A stretch of DNA of 61,053 bases from Candidatus Saccharimonadota bacterium. Lineage in GTDB: Bacteria; Patescibacteriota; Saccharimonadia; Saccharimonadales; UBA4665. Below are positions 6,832 to 15,580 of this stretch, piece after piece; within the stretch, counting starts at the first letter, position 1; each line of letters starts with the position of its first letter. The stretch is taken from the NCBI GenBank assembly GCA_028286405.1, contig JAQBRP010000011.1, positions 1-61,053 of the forward strand, written 5' to 3'. Below the pieces are notes generated by a model. The model searched no databases and was not told the origin of the DNA. It saw only the letters and a program-made list of their open reading frames with translations. Position numbers and translations under genes: made by a program.

Positions 6832-9485
6832 TATAGTTCACCCCAGTTATCGCCGATGGTGACATCAACATCGAGGCGCACCGGCAGCTTGTATACATCT
6901 TGCATGGCTGTCTTGAGTAAGTCGGCAATTTGGTTGGCGACGGGCTCGGGGCACTCCACTAAAATTGAGTCGTGAATCTGTAATAGCTGGCGGCAGTTGT
7001 TGTGCTGGGCAGCCAGTAACTTGTCGACCTCGATCATGGCCAGCTTCATAAGGTCGGCTTCGGTTCCCTGAATCGGCATGTTAATGGCCGCCCGTTCGGC
7101 ACCAGAACGCACCATGAAGTTACTGGAGTGAATGTCGGGCATTGGGCGGCGACGGCCAAGCAACGTTTCGACGTAGTTATCTTTGCGAGCTTGTTCGAGC
7201 ACCCGGTCCATATAGTCGAATAGTGGTCGGCGCAGGTCTTTGTAGCGCTTAATGAAGCCGGCTGCCTGCTCAAATGTCATATTGGCGGCAATGGCTAGAC
7301 CGTGCGGGCTCATGCCATACAAAATACCGAAGTTAATAACCTTAGCCGCTCGGCGCATTTGCTTGGTGACGTCTTCTGGCTCGCGTTCGTATACCTGGGC
7401 GGCGGTGGTTAGGTGAATATCGGCACCGCGGTTAAACATTTCGATGAGCTCGGTGTCTTTGGCTAGCACCGCAGCGAGCCGCAGCTCAAACTGTGAGTAG
7501 TCGGCGCTGACTAGCTTCATGCCCTTCCCGGCTACAAAGGCGGTACGGATGTGTCGGCCCAGGTCGGTGCGAGTTGGAATGTTCTGCAAGTTCGGATCGG
7601 TCGAACTTAAGCGGCCAGTTTGGGCCACCGTTAAGTTGAAAGTGGTGTGTACCCGTGAGTTTTCGTCGACCAGTTTAGGCAGCGTGTCGACGTAGGTGCT
7701 TTTCAGCTTGGCCACTTCACGATACTGCGTAATAAGATCAATGATTGGGTGTTGCCTACGCAGCTTGTCGAGCTCGCTGGCCGCTGTTGAGTAGCCGGTT
7801 TTACCCTTTTTAATACCTTGAGTGGGCAACTCTAGTTTAGTGAACAGAATTTCCGCTAGCTGACCGGGGCTAGCGATATTAAACTCCTGATCGGCGTGGC
7901 CGTAAATTTGCTGCTCGTAATCGGAAATGGCATCGTCAATTTGCTCGGCGAACTTAGCCATGTACTTGGTGTCCAGCTCGATACCGGTGTGCTCCATGCG
8001 GGCCAGCACTGGAATAACCGGCCATTCAACGTCGCGTACTAGTTCTGGGAACTTCGGAATCAGTTTAATACCGATTGCCTGTTGTTCGTATAATGCCTTA
8101 ATAACAGATACAATCTCGGCCGCCCGGCTTATTAATTCGTCGTTGTCGAGATCTTCAAACGATGAGCCTTCGTAGCCGAGGTCGGCTTGGGCTAGCTCGG
8201 TAAGTGTTTGTTCCCGGCGCAAGCTATCGAGCACAAACGAACCAATTAATACGTCGTGCTCAACCGCCGGTAGCTTTTTGCTGCCCAGCTCGATGAGCAT
8301 TTTGAGGGTGGCTTTAACATCGTAGCCCACCAATGATTTTGCTGATTCGAGCAGTTCCACAACTGCCTTGGCTGGCAACTTGCTGAGGTCCAAGGTGTAG
8401 GTGGTCTTACCATCGGTGCTCAGTATAAGCAGTTGCGGATTACGCCCATGCTTGCCGCCGCAACGGGAGTGCACAAATAGCGTTTTTGCCTCTGATACCT
8501 TCAATCCGTCGAGGGCAGCTTTGGTGCTTACCATAGTGTTCTTTCCAACCGGTAGATCCGAATTAGTGCTGGGCCGATCTTCGACAGCCACCTGCATGAT
8601 TTCTGGTAGCTGGCGGGCTAGCGAGCGGAACTCCAGTTTTTGCAGTAGTTCTAACAGCTCAGCCGGGTCACACTTACTGCCATCAACTTCTTTTAAGTCG
8701 AGCTTAATGGGTGCGTCAGTCCAAATGCGGGCCAGCTCTTTACTAAGGTAAGCTAGGTCTTTGCCGGCTTCCAGTTTTTTGCGCAATGAATCCTTGACTA
8801 GGGCTAAGTTGTCATACACGCCATCGAGCGTTTTGTACTCTTGCAACAGATCAAGCGCGCCTTTTTCACCAATGCCAGGAACGCCCGGAATGTTGTCGGA
8901 GGAGTCGCCTTTTAATGACTTAAGGTCCAAAAATTGATCCACGGCGATACCGTACTTGGCCGTAAAGCTCTTTGGTGAATACAATTCGATGTTGCTGAGG
9001 CCTTTTTTGAGGGCGTACATGTGCACATGGTCGTTCACCAGCTGCAGCATATCGAGGTCGGAGCTGATCAGCATGGTGTCGATTCCCTGGTCGGTGGCCT
9101 GCACCGCCAATGCTCCCATAATGTCGTCAGCTTCGTAATCATCGAGTTCGTACAGCGGCCAACCGAAAGCTTCCAGTAGTTGATGTAACACCGGTATTTG
9201 CTCATAAAAATCGGCGGGGGCTGGTTTGCGACCGGCTTTGTATTCCGGGTACAGTTCCAGGCGTCGACGTATGTTGGTTTTGGGCTTGTCCCAGGCCACT
9301 GCTACGTAGTCGGGCTTCAGTCGCTTAATAACTTCTAGCGCCATGCTAGCGAAGCCAAATACACCGCCGGTAGGGGTACCGTCTTTGGTGCTCAAGTTGG
9401 GCATAGCATAGTAGCCACGGTAAAACACGCTCTTGCCGTCAATCACTACCAACCGCTTTGCGCTTTTGTTTACCTCTGTTGCCAT
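6831..9485 (-). CDS. polA: DNA polymerase I
   Basis: 884 aa from the chosen start. Residues ~10-300 form the 5' nuclease (LVVIDGKSVFYRGYYAM, DDYEADDIMGALA, LKGDSSDNIPGVPGIGEKGA). The middle exonuclease domain lacks a DxE motif I (VHSRCGGKHG at the place), so proofreading is probably lost, as in Taq polymerase. The polymerase domain has motif A SADYSQFELRLA, motif B RRAAKVINFGILYGMS and motif C QIHDSILVE. ATG 9485 lies 6 nt after a TATACT box; the ORF-track start at 9608 would reach through that promoter and over the divergent gene's start, so it is rejected. First gene of the polA-HAD-Nudix-membrane operon. Confidence 0.97.
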   Translation of the reverse strand: MATEVNKSAKRLVVIDGKSVFYRGYYAMPNLSTKDGTPTGGVFGFASMALEVIKRLKPDYVAVAWDKPKTNIRRRLELYPEYKAGRKPAPADFYEQIPVLHQLLEAFGWPLYELDDYEADDIMGALAVQATDQGIDTMLISSDLDMLQLVNDHVHMYALKKGLSNIELYSPKSFTAKYGIAVDQFLDLKSLKGDSSDNIPGVPGIGEKGALDLLQEYKTLDGVYDNLALVKDSLRKKLEAGKDLAYLSKELARIWTDAPIKLDLKEVDGSKCDPAELLELLQKLEFRSLARQLPEIMQVAVEDRPSTNSDLPVGKNTMVSTKAALDGLKVSEAKTLFVHSRCGGKHGRNPQLLILSTDGKTTYTLDLSKLPAKAVVELLESAKSLVGYDVKATLKMLIELGSKKLPAVEHDVLIGSFVLDSLRREQTLTELAQADLGYEGSSFEDLDNDELISRAAEIVSVIKALYEQQAIGIKLIPKFPELVRDVEWPVIPVLARMEHTGIELDTKYMAKFAEQIDDAISDYEQQIYGHADQEFNIASPGQLAEILFTKLELPTQGIKKGKTGYSTAASELDKLRRQHPIIDLITQYREVAKLKSTYVDTLPKLVDENSRVHTTFNLTVAQTGRLSSTDPNLQNIPTRTDLGRHIRTAFVAGKGMKLVSADYSQFELRLAAVLAKDTELIEMFNRGADIHLTTAAQVYEREPEDVTKQMRRAAKVINFGILYGMSPHGLAIAANMTFEQAAGFIKRYKDLRRPLFDYMDRVLEQARKDNYVETLLGRRRPMPDIHSSNFMVRSGAERAAINMPIQGTEADLMKLAMIEVDKLLAAQHNNCRQLLQIHDSILVECPEPVANQIADLLKTAMQDVYKLPVRLDVDVTIGDNWGEL

Positions 9486-9518
9486 ATCAACAGTATAGCT
9501 CACGGTCGCCAGTCGCCG

Positions 9519-9524
9519 TATACT
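9519..9524 (+). promoter_or_regulatory. -10 box of the 340-aa membrane gene
   Basis: TATACT ends 8 nt before ATG 9533, implying a leaderless transcript. The polA -10 (TATACT on the minus strand, 9497-9492) lies 22 bp away in the opposite direction, so the 47-bp gap is a compact divergent promoter. Confidence 0.55.
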
Positions 9525-9532
9525 AAAAATAT

Positions 9533-10555
9533 ATGAAGCGCTTACTGCATTACGCCTGGCCCCTATTACTGTTGGTAGCCGCCGTGTTGGCCCCTGATGT
9601 GGCCACAACCATCACCTTGTTGGTGGGTGCCGTGGCCTTCGCCGTGCTGATTCTGCTGCGCAACAAGGGCCTAACCAAGATCATGGATGAGCTGGCTGGC
9701 CTGATTGCCAACCGTGGCAAGCTGCAGCCAACCAGTAGCACACTAGATCGCAGCCTGTTACGATTGCACCGTCATCTGTTACTGCTCGCCGGACTCGCTG
9801 AATTAGTAGTGTTTCTGGTGTGCGTACTGGGCGACCTCGACATCACCGTCGCACGCAACTACGCACTGCTGATTCTGTTGGCCCTAGCACCGCTGGGGTT
9901 AGAAATGGAGTTAGCCGTGCTGGTTCGTGGCCGCCGTAAACGTTCGGCCGAATCAGTTAGTACGGCACTGAGCTACGCCGTTGAAGATGCCTATGCCCTA
10001 TTGGCAATCTTGGGCCTCAGCTTAGTCGGCACACTGTGGCTAGACATTCCGCCTGCCCTATCAGCTCTGCAGTTGCTGGTTATAACTTGTGTCGCACGGC
10101 CCCTGTTATCTGGTAGTACGTTACAGCGTGCCCCACACCGCACCGACCGTCGCTGGCGCATCTTTTTTGCCACCTTCACGGTGTATGGCACCTTTATATT
10201 CTTCTTTATTCGCCACTACCTGGAGCCGCGCTTCGCCGACCTCACCAACCCCATAACTTGGCAGGCCACCACCGTTGCCATGGTGACTTTTATAGCCTGT
10301 CAGGCAATCATGCTGGCCTTTAACCCCAAGGCACCAAAAGTAATCGCCTACCGCTTGGCGATTTTACTGACCGTTGTACTCGGTATTTCCTACCTACCCT
10401 TTGTCCAAGACTACCTGATGACCGCTGGCCTAGCGGCCGCCGACTGGGTATGGGTCATTATTGGCAGCCTGTTTTACGCTGCCCTTTGCCTGCTGCAGTA
10501 CCACACCCAGGCGCATAGCCGCCAAGCCGTACTGGAACTACACCGTACAAATTAG
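9533..10555 (+). CDS. Polytopic membrane protein, 340 aa
   Basis: Eight to nine hydrophobic segments span the whole length (for example WPLLLLVAAVLAPDVATTITLL, LLLLAGLAELVVFLVCVLG, YALLAILGLSLVGTLWL, WRIFFATFTVYGTFIFFFI, LAILLTVVLGISYLPFV, WVWVIIGSLFYAALCLLQY). Short charged loops (RGRRKRSAES, RAPHRTDRRW) lie between them. No transporter or enzyme motif is recognised; the spacing resembles P-type ATPase or MMPL-less membrane scaffolds only superficially. Divergent from polA, 15 bp upstream of the next gene but the latter has its own -10. Confidence 0.75.
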   Translation: MKRLLHYAWPLLLLVAAVLAPDVATTITLLVGAVAFAVLILLRNKGLTKIMDELAGLIANRGKLQPTSSTLDRSLLRLHRHLLLLAGLAELVVFLVCVLGDLDITVARNYALLILLALAPLGLEMELAVLVRGRRKRSAESVSTALSYAVEDAYALLAILGLSLVGTLWLDIPPALSALQLLVITCVARPLLSGSTLQRAPHRTDRRWRIFFATFTVYGTFIFFFIRHYLEPRFADLTNPITWQATTVAMVTFIACQAIMLAFNPKAPKVIAYRLAILLTVVLGISYLPFVQDYLMTAGLAAADWVWVIIGSLFYAALCLLQYHTQAHSRQAVLELHRTN

Positions 10556-10569
10556 GTACAATAGAGCTA

Positions 10570-11139
10570 ATGAGCGAAACAGATAAAAAAGTTATTGTAC
10601 TAGTTGGCATGCCTGGAGCCGGTAAGAGCTCGTGCGTAGACTTTATGGAAAGCAAAGGGTGGCCGGCAGTTTACTTCGGCGGTATCACCGTTGACGAGGT
10701 AAAAGCCCGCGGTCAAGAAGTAAATGAAGCCAACGAAAAAGTCGTGCGCGAAGAGCTACGTGCCCAAGGCGGCATGGGCGTCATGGCTGACCGCATTATC
10801 CCGAAGATTGAGGCCTTGTTTGATCAAGGCTACACCACGGTTATTGCAGACGGTATGTACAGCTGGGCCGAGTACAAAATATTCAAAGAAAAATATGGCG
10901 ATAACGCCGTTATTATAGCCATCACCGCTTCTCGCAAGCTGCGTCACGAACGTCTGGCCCATCGTCCAGTTCGCCCCTTCACCGACGAAGAAGTTACTTC
11001 ACGCGAATATGCCGAAATTGAAAACATCGAAAAAGGCGGCCCGATTGCTAACGCCGACTACACCCTGGTTAATGACGGTGGCGTCCCTGTAATGACAGCC
11101 GCTTTAGACAGCATCCTCAAACAAGCCGGCGCCCTCTAA
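10570..11139 (+). CDS. UPF0200 / dephospho-CoA kinase-like P-loop NTPase
   Basis: 189 aa. Walker A is GMPGAGKSS at residues ~13-21; a lid-like region (ASRKLRHERLAHRPVRPFTDEEVTSREYAEIE) with several Arg residues follows, and the end YTLVNDGG matches the strand-plus-turn seen at the end of UPF0200 and dephospho-CoA kinase proteins (I..AD..I.N.G). The family phosphorylates a small molecule, with CoA biosynthesis the usual suggestion, but the substrate here is unproven. TACAAT ends 7 nt before the ATG, so the mRNA is probably leaderless. Confidence 0.75.
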   Translation: MSETDKKVIVLVGMPGAGKSSCVDFMESKGWPAVYFGGITVDEVKARGQEVNEANEKVVREELRAQGGMGVMADRIIPKIEALFDQGYTTVIADGMYSWAEYKIFKEKYGDNAVIIAITASRKLRHERLAHRPVRPFTDEEVTSREYAEIENIEKGGPIANADYTLVNDGGVPVMTAALDSILKQAGAL

Positions 11140-11149
11140 CGTCATCTTC

Positions 11150-11178
11150 TTGACAAAAAAGCATAAGCATGCTAGTAT
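11150..11178 (+). promoter_or_regulatory. Strong sigma-70 promoter of the 79-aa gene
   Basis: TTGACA (11150-11155), a 17-nt spacer and TAGTAT (11173-11178). The spacer and -10 region are rich in GCAT repeats (GCATAAGCATGCTAGTATGCATG), which give overlapping inverted repeats that could be an operator. Confidence 0.75.
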
Positions 11179-11217
11179 GCATGTATTCCTCACATAATAT
11201 AAAAACAGGAAAATAAC

Positions 11218-11457
11218 ATGATACTCGGCGGCGAAGCCCCTCAACAATTCGAACGGCTTGACGCAAATCATGTTGCGTCCTTACGTCGGTATATCGCTTA
11301 TCGCAAACAGGTTAACACGAGGAATGACGCCGCCCACCCTCTCCAAGATGACCCTGCTTTCTCTCACTCCCCTGAGCCACGAGCAGAAATTGACGCCCAC
11401 GAAGAACAAGCCCGTACTGCTTTTGAGCAATCGAAAGACGATCAGCTAGTTTCCTAA
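11218..11457 (+). CDS. Small hydrophilic hypothetical protein, 79 aa
   Basis: 79 aa, charged, no TM. The N-terminal third contains LDANHVASLRRYIAYRKQ, a likely amphipathic helix; the rest is Asp/Glu/His-rich and probably disordered. No family recognised. The reading frame is supported by a near-consensus promoter (11150-11178) and ACAGGAAAATAAC before the ATG; a 63-aa ORF in another frame at 11258 lacks both. It ends 1 bp before the converging rpoD stop. A strong private promoter for a small soluble protein suggests a stress or regulatory product, but that is inference. Confidence 0.65.
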   Translation: MILGGEAPQQFERLDANHVASLRRYIAYRKQVNTRNDAAHPLQDDPAFSHSPEPRAEIDAHEEQARTAFEQSKDDQLVS

Positions 11458-11458
11458 A

Positions 11459-12667
11459 TTATTTGATGTAGTCGTGCAGCTTTTTGGCATCGCGGTGCTT
11501 GCGCAGTTTGGCGAGCGCTTTAGCTTCAATCTGACGAATACGTTCGCGGGTGACGCTGAATTCTTGGCCAACTTCCTCTAGGGTGTGGCTTTTGCCGTCT
11601 TCGAGGCCGAAGCGAAGCTTGAGGATTTTTTGCTCGCGTTCAGTAAGCGCGCCGAGCATGTCTTTAACCTGCTCTTTTAAGAGCTGGTTGGTGGCTGATT
11701 CCTCGGGACTAATGGTGTCTTCATCTTCGATGAAATCGGCTAGGACGGAGTCTTCTTCGTCGTCACGGATTGAGGCATCAAGGCTGGAAATATCCTGCTT
11801 AATCTTCATGATGTGCTCGACTTTGTCGACTTCAATTTCCATTTCCTTGGCGATTTCTTCGTTGCTTGGCTCGCGGTTGAGTTCTTGAGTTAGGCGACGT
11901 TGGGTACGGAGCAACTTGTTAATGGTTTCTACCATGTGCACCGGAATTCGGATGGTACGTGCCTGATCAGCGATGGCACGAGTAATGGCCTGACGAATCC
12001 ACCAAGTAGCGTAGGTACTGAACTTAAAGCCCTTGTCGGGGTCGAACTTTTCGACGGCACGCAGCAAGCCGGTGTTGCCTTCCTGGATCAGGTCGAGCAA
12101 GTCCAGCCCACGACCGACGTAACGCTTGGCAATCGAGACCACCAGACGCATGTTAGCTTCAGCCATTTCGTGCTTGGCTTTGGGGTCGCCAGCGACAACA
12201 CGGTGTGCCAGGGTCAGCTCTTCTTCGGCGTTAAGCAGCGGAATTTTACCGATTTCGCGTAGGTACAGGCGAACGGAGTCGTCGGCGACATCGTCGTCGA
12301 CGTAAATTGGCTTTGAGGTATCTTCGACAACTTCCTCTTCGGCCTCTTCTTCGGCTGCCCAGTCATTAGTGAAGTTGGCGGGATCGGGCTCGGTGGTAGC
12401 TGTTATGACGATGCTGGCATCGGCCAGTTCGGTGTACAGTTCGTCGAGGATCTCGGTGTTTCCGGGCGCGTCAGGAATAACGTCAAAAATATCGCGCTGG
12501 GCGATGGTACCGTCCTTTTTAGCTTGCTTAAACAGCTGCTGCTTGCGCTCGGTGTAGTCTTCTTGAACGGCTTTTTTGCTTACTTTGCCAGTCTTAGCTG
12601 GCTTGGCTGCTTTAGCAGCGTCTTTAGCGGTGTCTTTTGTGGGCTTATCTTTTTTACTTTGGGCCAT
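11459..12667 (-). CDS. rpoD: Primary RNA polymerase sigma factor (sigma-70/RpoD)
   Basis: 402 aa. A Lys/Ala-rich N-terminus ([23 protein letters not shown]) precedes region 1.1-like sequence. Region 1.2-2.4 is intact: [68 protein letters not shown]. Regions 3 and 4 follow ([42 protein letters not shown]). It recognises the TTGACA/TATAAT-type promoters seen throughout the window. The start overlaps the end of dnaG by 14 nt, so the two are cotranscribed, keeping part of the classical macromolecular-synthesis operon (rpsU is absent). Confidence 0.97.
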   Translation of the reverse strand: MAQSKKDKPTKDTAKDAAKAAKPAKTGKVSKKAVQEDYTERKQQLFKQAKKDGTIAQRDIFDVIPDAPGNTEILDELYTELADASIVITATTEPDPANFTNDWAAEEEAEEEVVEDTSKPIYVDDDVADDSVRLYLREIGKIPLLNAEEELTLAHRVVAGDPKAKHEMAEANMRLVVSIAKRYVGRGLDLLDLIQEGNTGLLRAVEKFDPDKGFKFSTYATWWIRQAITRAIADQARTIRIPVHMVETINKLLRTQRRLTQELNREPSNEEIAKEMEIEVDKVEHIMKIKQDISSLDASIRDDEEDSVLADFIEDEDTISPEESATNQLLKEQVKDMLGALTEREQKILKLRFGLEDGKSHTLEEVGQEFSVTRERIRQIEAKALAKLRKHRDAKKLHDYIK

Positions 12668-14429
12668 ATTTGCCTCCTGCGGTTAAGCGTAATAATTCGT
12701 CGAGTTCGCGTGCTTTGATGAGCAGCGATGCCATGAGTTGCTCATCAGCGTCGTGCATTTGATGAGCTAGATTTAGTTTTTGCGTTTTGACATATGTTTC
12801 CACCAGGCGGGCCTGCAATCGAGCGACTTCGTAATGAAGTTCAGTAAGCTCGAGACCTTGGTAGAGCTCTTCGTAGAGTAATGCTTCTATTTTAACATAA
12901 TCTGACACAGATTGCAGCTCTTTAGCCTTCTCTGGCTGGCCGGTGAAGTCCGGGTGCTTCTTTAAAAATGCTAATAATGTGCGGGCGTTGTCGTTATATA
13001 GCATGTCTGCCTGCAGCGAACCGAGGTCTTCGCGCAGACCAGGTTGCATAAGAATGAGGGCCATAAAACGGTCCTGCATGCGTTGCTGTTCGAAGGTTTG
13101 CTTGTCGGTTGGTTCCAGCACGGCTTTAATTTGGCGCTTACGCGGTGGCTCGTTGGTAGCCGTGGTTTGGGCAAATTTTTGGTCTAATGCTTGACGGCTG
13201 ACCCCTATAGTTTTGGCAATGGATACTAAATAGTGGTCTTTTTCGACGGGATCGTCCAGGGCCCGAACTACGGGCAGCAGCACGTCACTAAACTGACGCT
13301 TGCCTTCGGCGCTGGTAATGTCCAGCAGCTGCTGGTAGCGAGCCATTAGCCAGTCGAGGGCGTACTGATTTTCGTTAATTACCGCTTGCCACAGCGCCGG
13401 GTCTTGCTTAATCAGCTCATCAGGATCTTTGCCGGTGGGGATGGTAATCATGCTCAGCGAAACTTTGACTTTAGAGGCAATAGGAATTGCCCGCTCGGTG
13501 GCATTCAGGCCTGCTTTGTCGGCGTCAAAGCTCAGGCGGATGTCGCCGGTAAAACGGCTCAGGGCTTTGAGGTGCGGCTCGGTTAGTGCCGTACCGGCTG
13601 TGGCTACCACCTGTCGCACACCAGCCTGGTGGCTGGCAATAACATCGAGGTTACCTTCGGCGATCACTACAAAGCCGCTCTTGCGAATAGTTTCTTTGGC
13701 CAGGTGTAAACCGTACACATGGCGGCTTTTGTCGTACAGCGGTGTTTGCGGGGTGTTGATATATTTGGGAGCATCTTTGTCATCAGTCAGCTGGCGCGCC
13801 GTAAAGCCAATCACCTTCCCCTGAGCATCTTGCAGCGGAATCATTAAGCGGCCGCGGAACATGTCGGCCAGGCCACGGTAGCGCTGAGCGCTGAGGCCAG
13901 CCTGCTTAATTTCTTGTTCGGTGAACTTTTTACTCTTTAAAAAGTCGACCAGTGCGGTCCCATTATTGGGTGAGTAGCCCAGCCGCCACTCTAGCGCCGT
14001 CTCTTTAGTAAACTGCCGCTTAGTAAATACATACTCCAACGCGACTTTGTTTTGCGAAAACTGCACCTGGTAAAAGTGGGTAGCGGCTTCGAGTGCCGCC
14101 AGTAACCGCTCTTTGTTTGGCCCTTTAGACTGGCCTTGCGGGCCGCGGAACTGCTCAATATCAATGCCCGCTTTGCGGGCCAAATGCTCAAGCGCACCTT
14201 TAAAGTCGAGGCCTTCGACTTCCATAACAAAACTAAACATGTCGCCACCGCGACCAGACGAAAAGTCGTGCCAGATCTGTTTTTCGGGGCTAACTACAAA
14301 GCTCGGCGTCTTTTCGCTACTAAACGGGCTGAGCCCCTTCCAGTTGCGGCCGGCACGCTTAAGCTGGACGTATTCACCAATTACATCCTCAATCGCTAAG
14401 CGTTGTTTAACTTCCTCAACGGCGTCCAT
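12654..14429 (-). CDS. dnaG: DNA primase (DnaG) without zinc ligands
   Basis: 591 aa. The N-terminal CHC2-like domain keeps the fold-defining sequence ([48 protein letters not shown]), but all four metal ligands are changed: the CPFH pair reads SPFS, and the usual CFGC reads DFSS. The TOPRIM domain is complete ([11 protein letters not shown] and LSFDADKAG). A C-terminal helicase-binding region follows. Primers for lagging-strand synthesis are its product. TACAAT lies 10 nt before the ATG. It is first in the dnaG-rpoD operon. The missing zinc site is unlikely to be a pseudogene sign because the rest is intact. Confidence 0.95.
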   Translation of the reverse strand: MDAVEEVKQRLAIEDVIGEYVQLKRAGRNWKGLSPFSSEKTPSFVVSPEKQIWHDFSSGRGGDMFSFVMEVEGLDFKGALEHLARKAGIDIEQFRGPQGQSKGPNKERLLAALEAATHFYQVQFSQNKVALEYVFTKRQFTKETALEWRLGYSPNNGTALVDFLKSKKFTEQEIKQAGLSAQRYRGLADMFRGRLMIPLQDAQGKVIGFTARQLTDDKDAPKYINTPQTPLYDKSRHVYGLHLAKETIRKSGFVVIAEGNLDVIASHQAGVRQVVATAGTALTEPHLKALSRFTGDIRLSFDADKAGLNATERAIPIASKVKVSLSMITIPTGKDPDELIKQDPALWQAVINENQYALDWLMARYQQLLDITSAEGKRQFSDVLLPVVRALDDPVEKDHYLVSIAKTIGVSRQALDQKFAQTTATNEPPRKRQIKAVLEPTDKQTFEQQRMQDRFMALILMQPGLREDLGSLQADMLYNDNARTLLAFLKKHPDFTGQPEKAKELQSVSDYVKIEALLYEELYQGLELTELHYEVARLQARLVETYVKTQKLNLAHQMHDADEQLMASLLIKARELDELLRLTAGGKYGPK

Positions 14430-14515
14430 ATCTGTTCATATTGTACGCTACTGCTGTGCGCCGAAGTAAAAAGCCGCTTGGGGACAGCAAGTCGCTTGTG
14501 GTTAAATAGAGCTAT

Positions 14516-15139
14516 ATGCAACCGCAACAGCCTACCCCGCCGAATCATTCGGGTAATTACGATTTTATTTTGAACCCCGCCGCTCAGCCTCGTAAAACGG
14601 TGCTCGGTGGTGGCAGTTCAATGGCCATGCGTGCCCTGGTGGTGGTCGGTGGTTTATTTGTGTTGGCAATCATTGCGGCTGTACTGATGCAATTTTTAGG
14701 CAAAAGTAGTGGTGGCTTTGATAAGTCCGCCATGCTCAGCGTGGCCCAAGACCAAACCGAAATTATTCGTTTGGCTACTCGTGGCACAGCCGATAGTAAG
14801 CTACAACCCACCAAGAACTTTGCCATTACCGCTAGCCTGGGAATGGCCACTGAGCAGGCAGAACTGCTCCAATACCTGGCTGCTCATGGTTACAAGCCCG
14901 GCGACAAAGATTTGCTCCTCAAGCAAAGTGCCCAAGTCGATACCCAACTTGATGGTGCCGTCAGTTCGAGCACCTTCGACACGGTGTATGCCGGCATCAT
15001 GAAGCAAGAATTGCAAACCTATCAGCAAGATTTGAGCACCGCCTACAGCAGCGCCAAAAGCGCCAGTGCCAAAGCCGCGCTTAAGGCTCGCTACGCCACC
15101 GCCGACATGCTGGTTACCCAGTTAACTGGCGAGAACTAG
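14516..15139 (+). CDS. Single-pass membrane protein, 207 aa
   Basis: A proline/glutamine-rich cytoplasmic N-terminus (QPQQPTPPNHSG) of ~38 residues, one TM helix (ALVVVGGLFVLAIIAAVLMQFL, ~41-62) and a mostly helical extracellular region rich in Ala, Ser, Gln and Lys. Layout and composition match membrane proteins common in Saccharibacteria, but I cannot name a family. TTAAAT ends 8 nt before the ATG (weak -10). The last four bases overlap the converging MmcQ/YjbR gene. Confidence 0.75.
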   Translation: MQPQQPTPPNHSGNYDFILNPAAQPRKTVLGGGSSMAMRALVVVGGLFVLAIIAAVLMQFLGKSSGGFDKSAMLSVAQDQTEIIRLATRGTADSKLQPTKNFAITASLGMATEQAELLQYLAAHGYKPGDKDLLLKQSAQVDTQLDGAVSSSTFDTVYAGIMKQELQTYQQDLSTAYSSAKSASAKAALKARYATADMLVTQLTGEN

Positions 15140-15456
15140 CCGCCCGTTACTAACAAGTAGCTGTGCCGAATAAGATCCTGTACCTGATCCCACTCCAGCT
15201 GACCGGTTAGGATTATAGTGTTCCAATGCTTCTTATTAAGGTGGTCGCCCTCTACGACGCTTTCGTACTCTTCGCGTAGCTTTACCGCTAGCCCTGGGTC
15301 GCACTTTAAGCTGAGGCGCAGTGGTTCCTTGCCCTCACTAATCAGGGCAAACATTTTGTCATCCGCTTTGTACACAGCGACGCCCTCGCCGAACGGGTAC
15401 TCGCGCACAGCACCGGGCATACCTAAAATATAATCTTCGACAGTTTTGTGATCCAT
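15136..15456 (-). CDS. MmcQ/YjbR-family protein
   Basis: 106 aa with the CyaY-like fold signatures of the family: VEDYILGMPGAVREYPFGEGVAVYKADDKMFALI near the start and LSLKCDPGLAVKLREEYESVVEGDHLNKKHWNTIIL in the second half. It is cytoplasmic and probably binds DNA or protein; the biochemical role is not settled for the family. TACAAT ends 7 nt before the ATG (leaderless). Full length for the family, no missing part. Confidence 0.92.
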   Translation of the reverse strand: MDHKTVEDYILGMPGAVREYPFGEGVAVYKADDKMFALISEGKEPLRLSLKCDPGLAVKLREEYESVVEGDHLNKKHWNTIILTGQLEWDQVQDLIRHSYLLVTGG

Positions 15457-15511
15457 TGCCTAAATTGTAGCAGACACACCCGGATTACATCTGTTACATC
15501 GTGCTTGTGGT

Positions 15512-15538
15512 TTGACAATTTGACAATGTGAGTATAAT
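15512..15538 (+). promoter_or_regulatory. Promoter of the beta-helix surface protein gene
   Basis: TTGACA occurs twice in tandem (15512-15517, 15520-15525), followed by TATAAT at 15533-15538. Only the first copy has a usable, if short, spacer (15 nt). A ~40-nt leader with GGGGAGACAGCT before the ATG follows, so this gene is not leaderless. Confidence 0.55.
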
Positions 15539-15580
15539 GAATCTTAGTTCAATATAAGGTGTTTTAACGGGGAGACAGCT

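Noticed and set aside
9486-9608. Upstream extension of polA to 9608 (ORF-track start)
   Set aside because: It would include the polA -10 box and run over the divergent gene's start; the extra residues do not match the PolI N-terminus.
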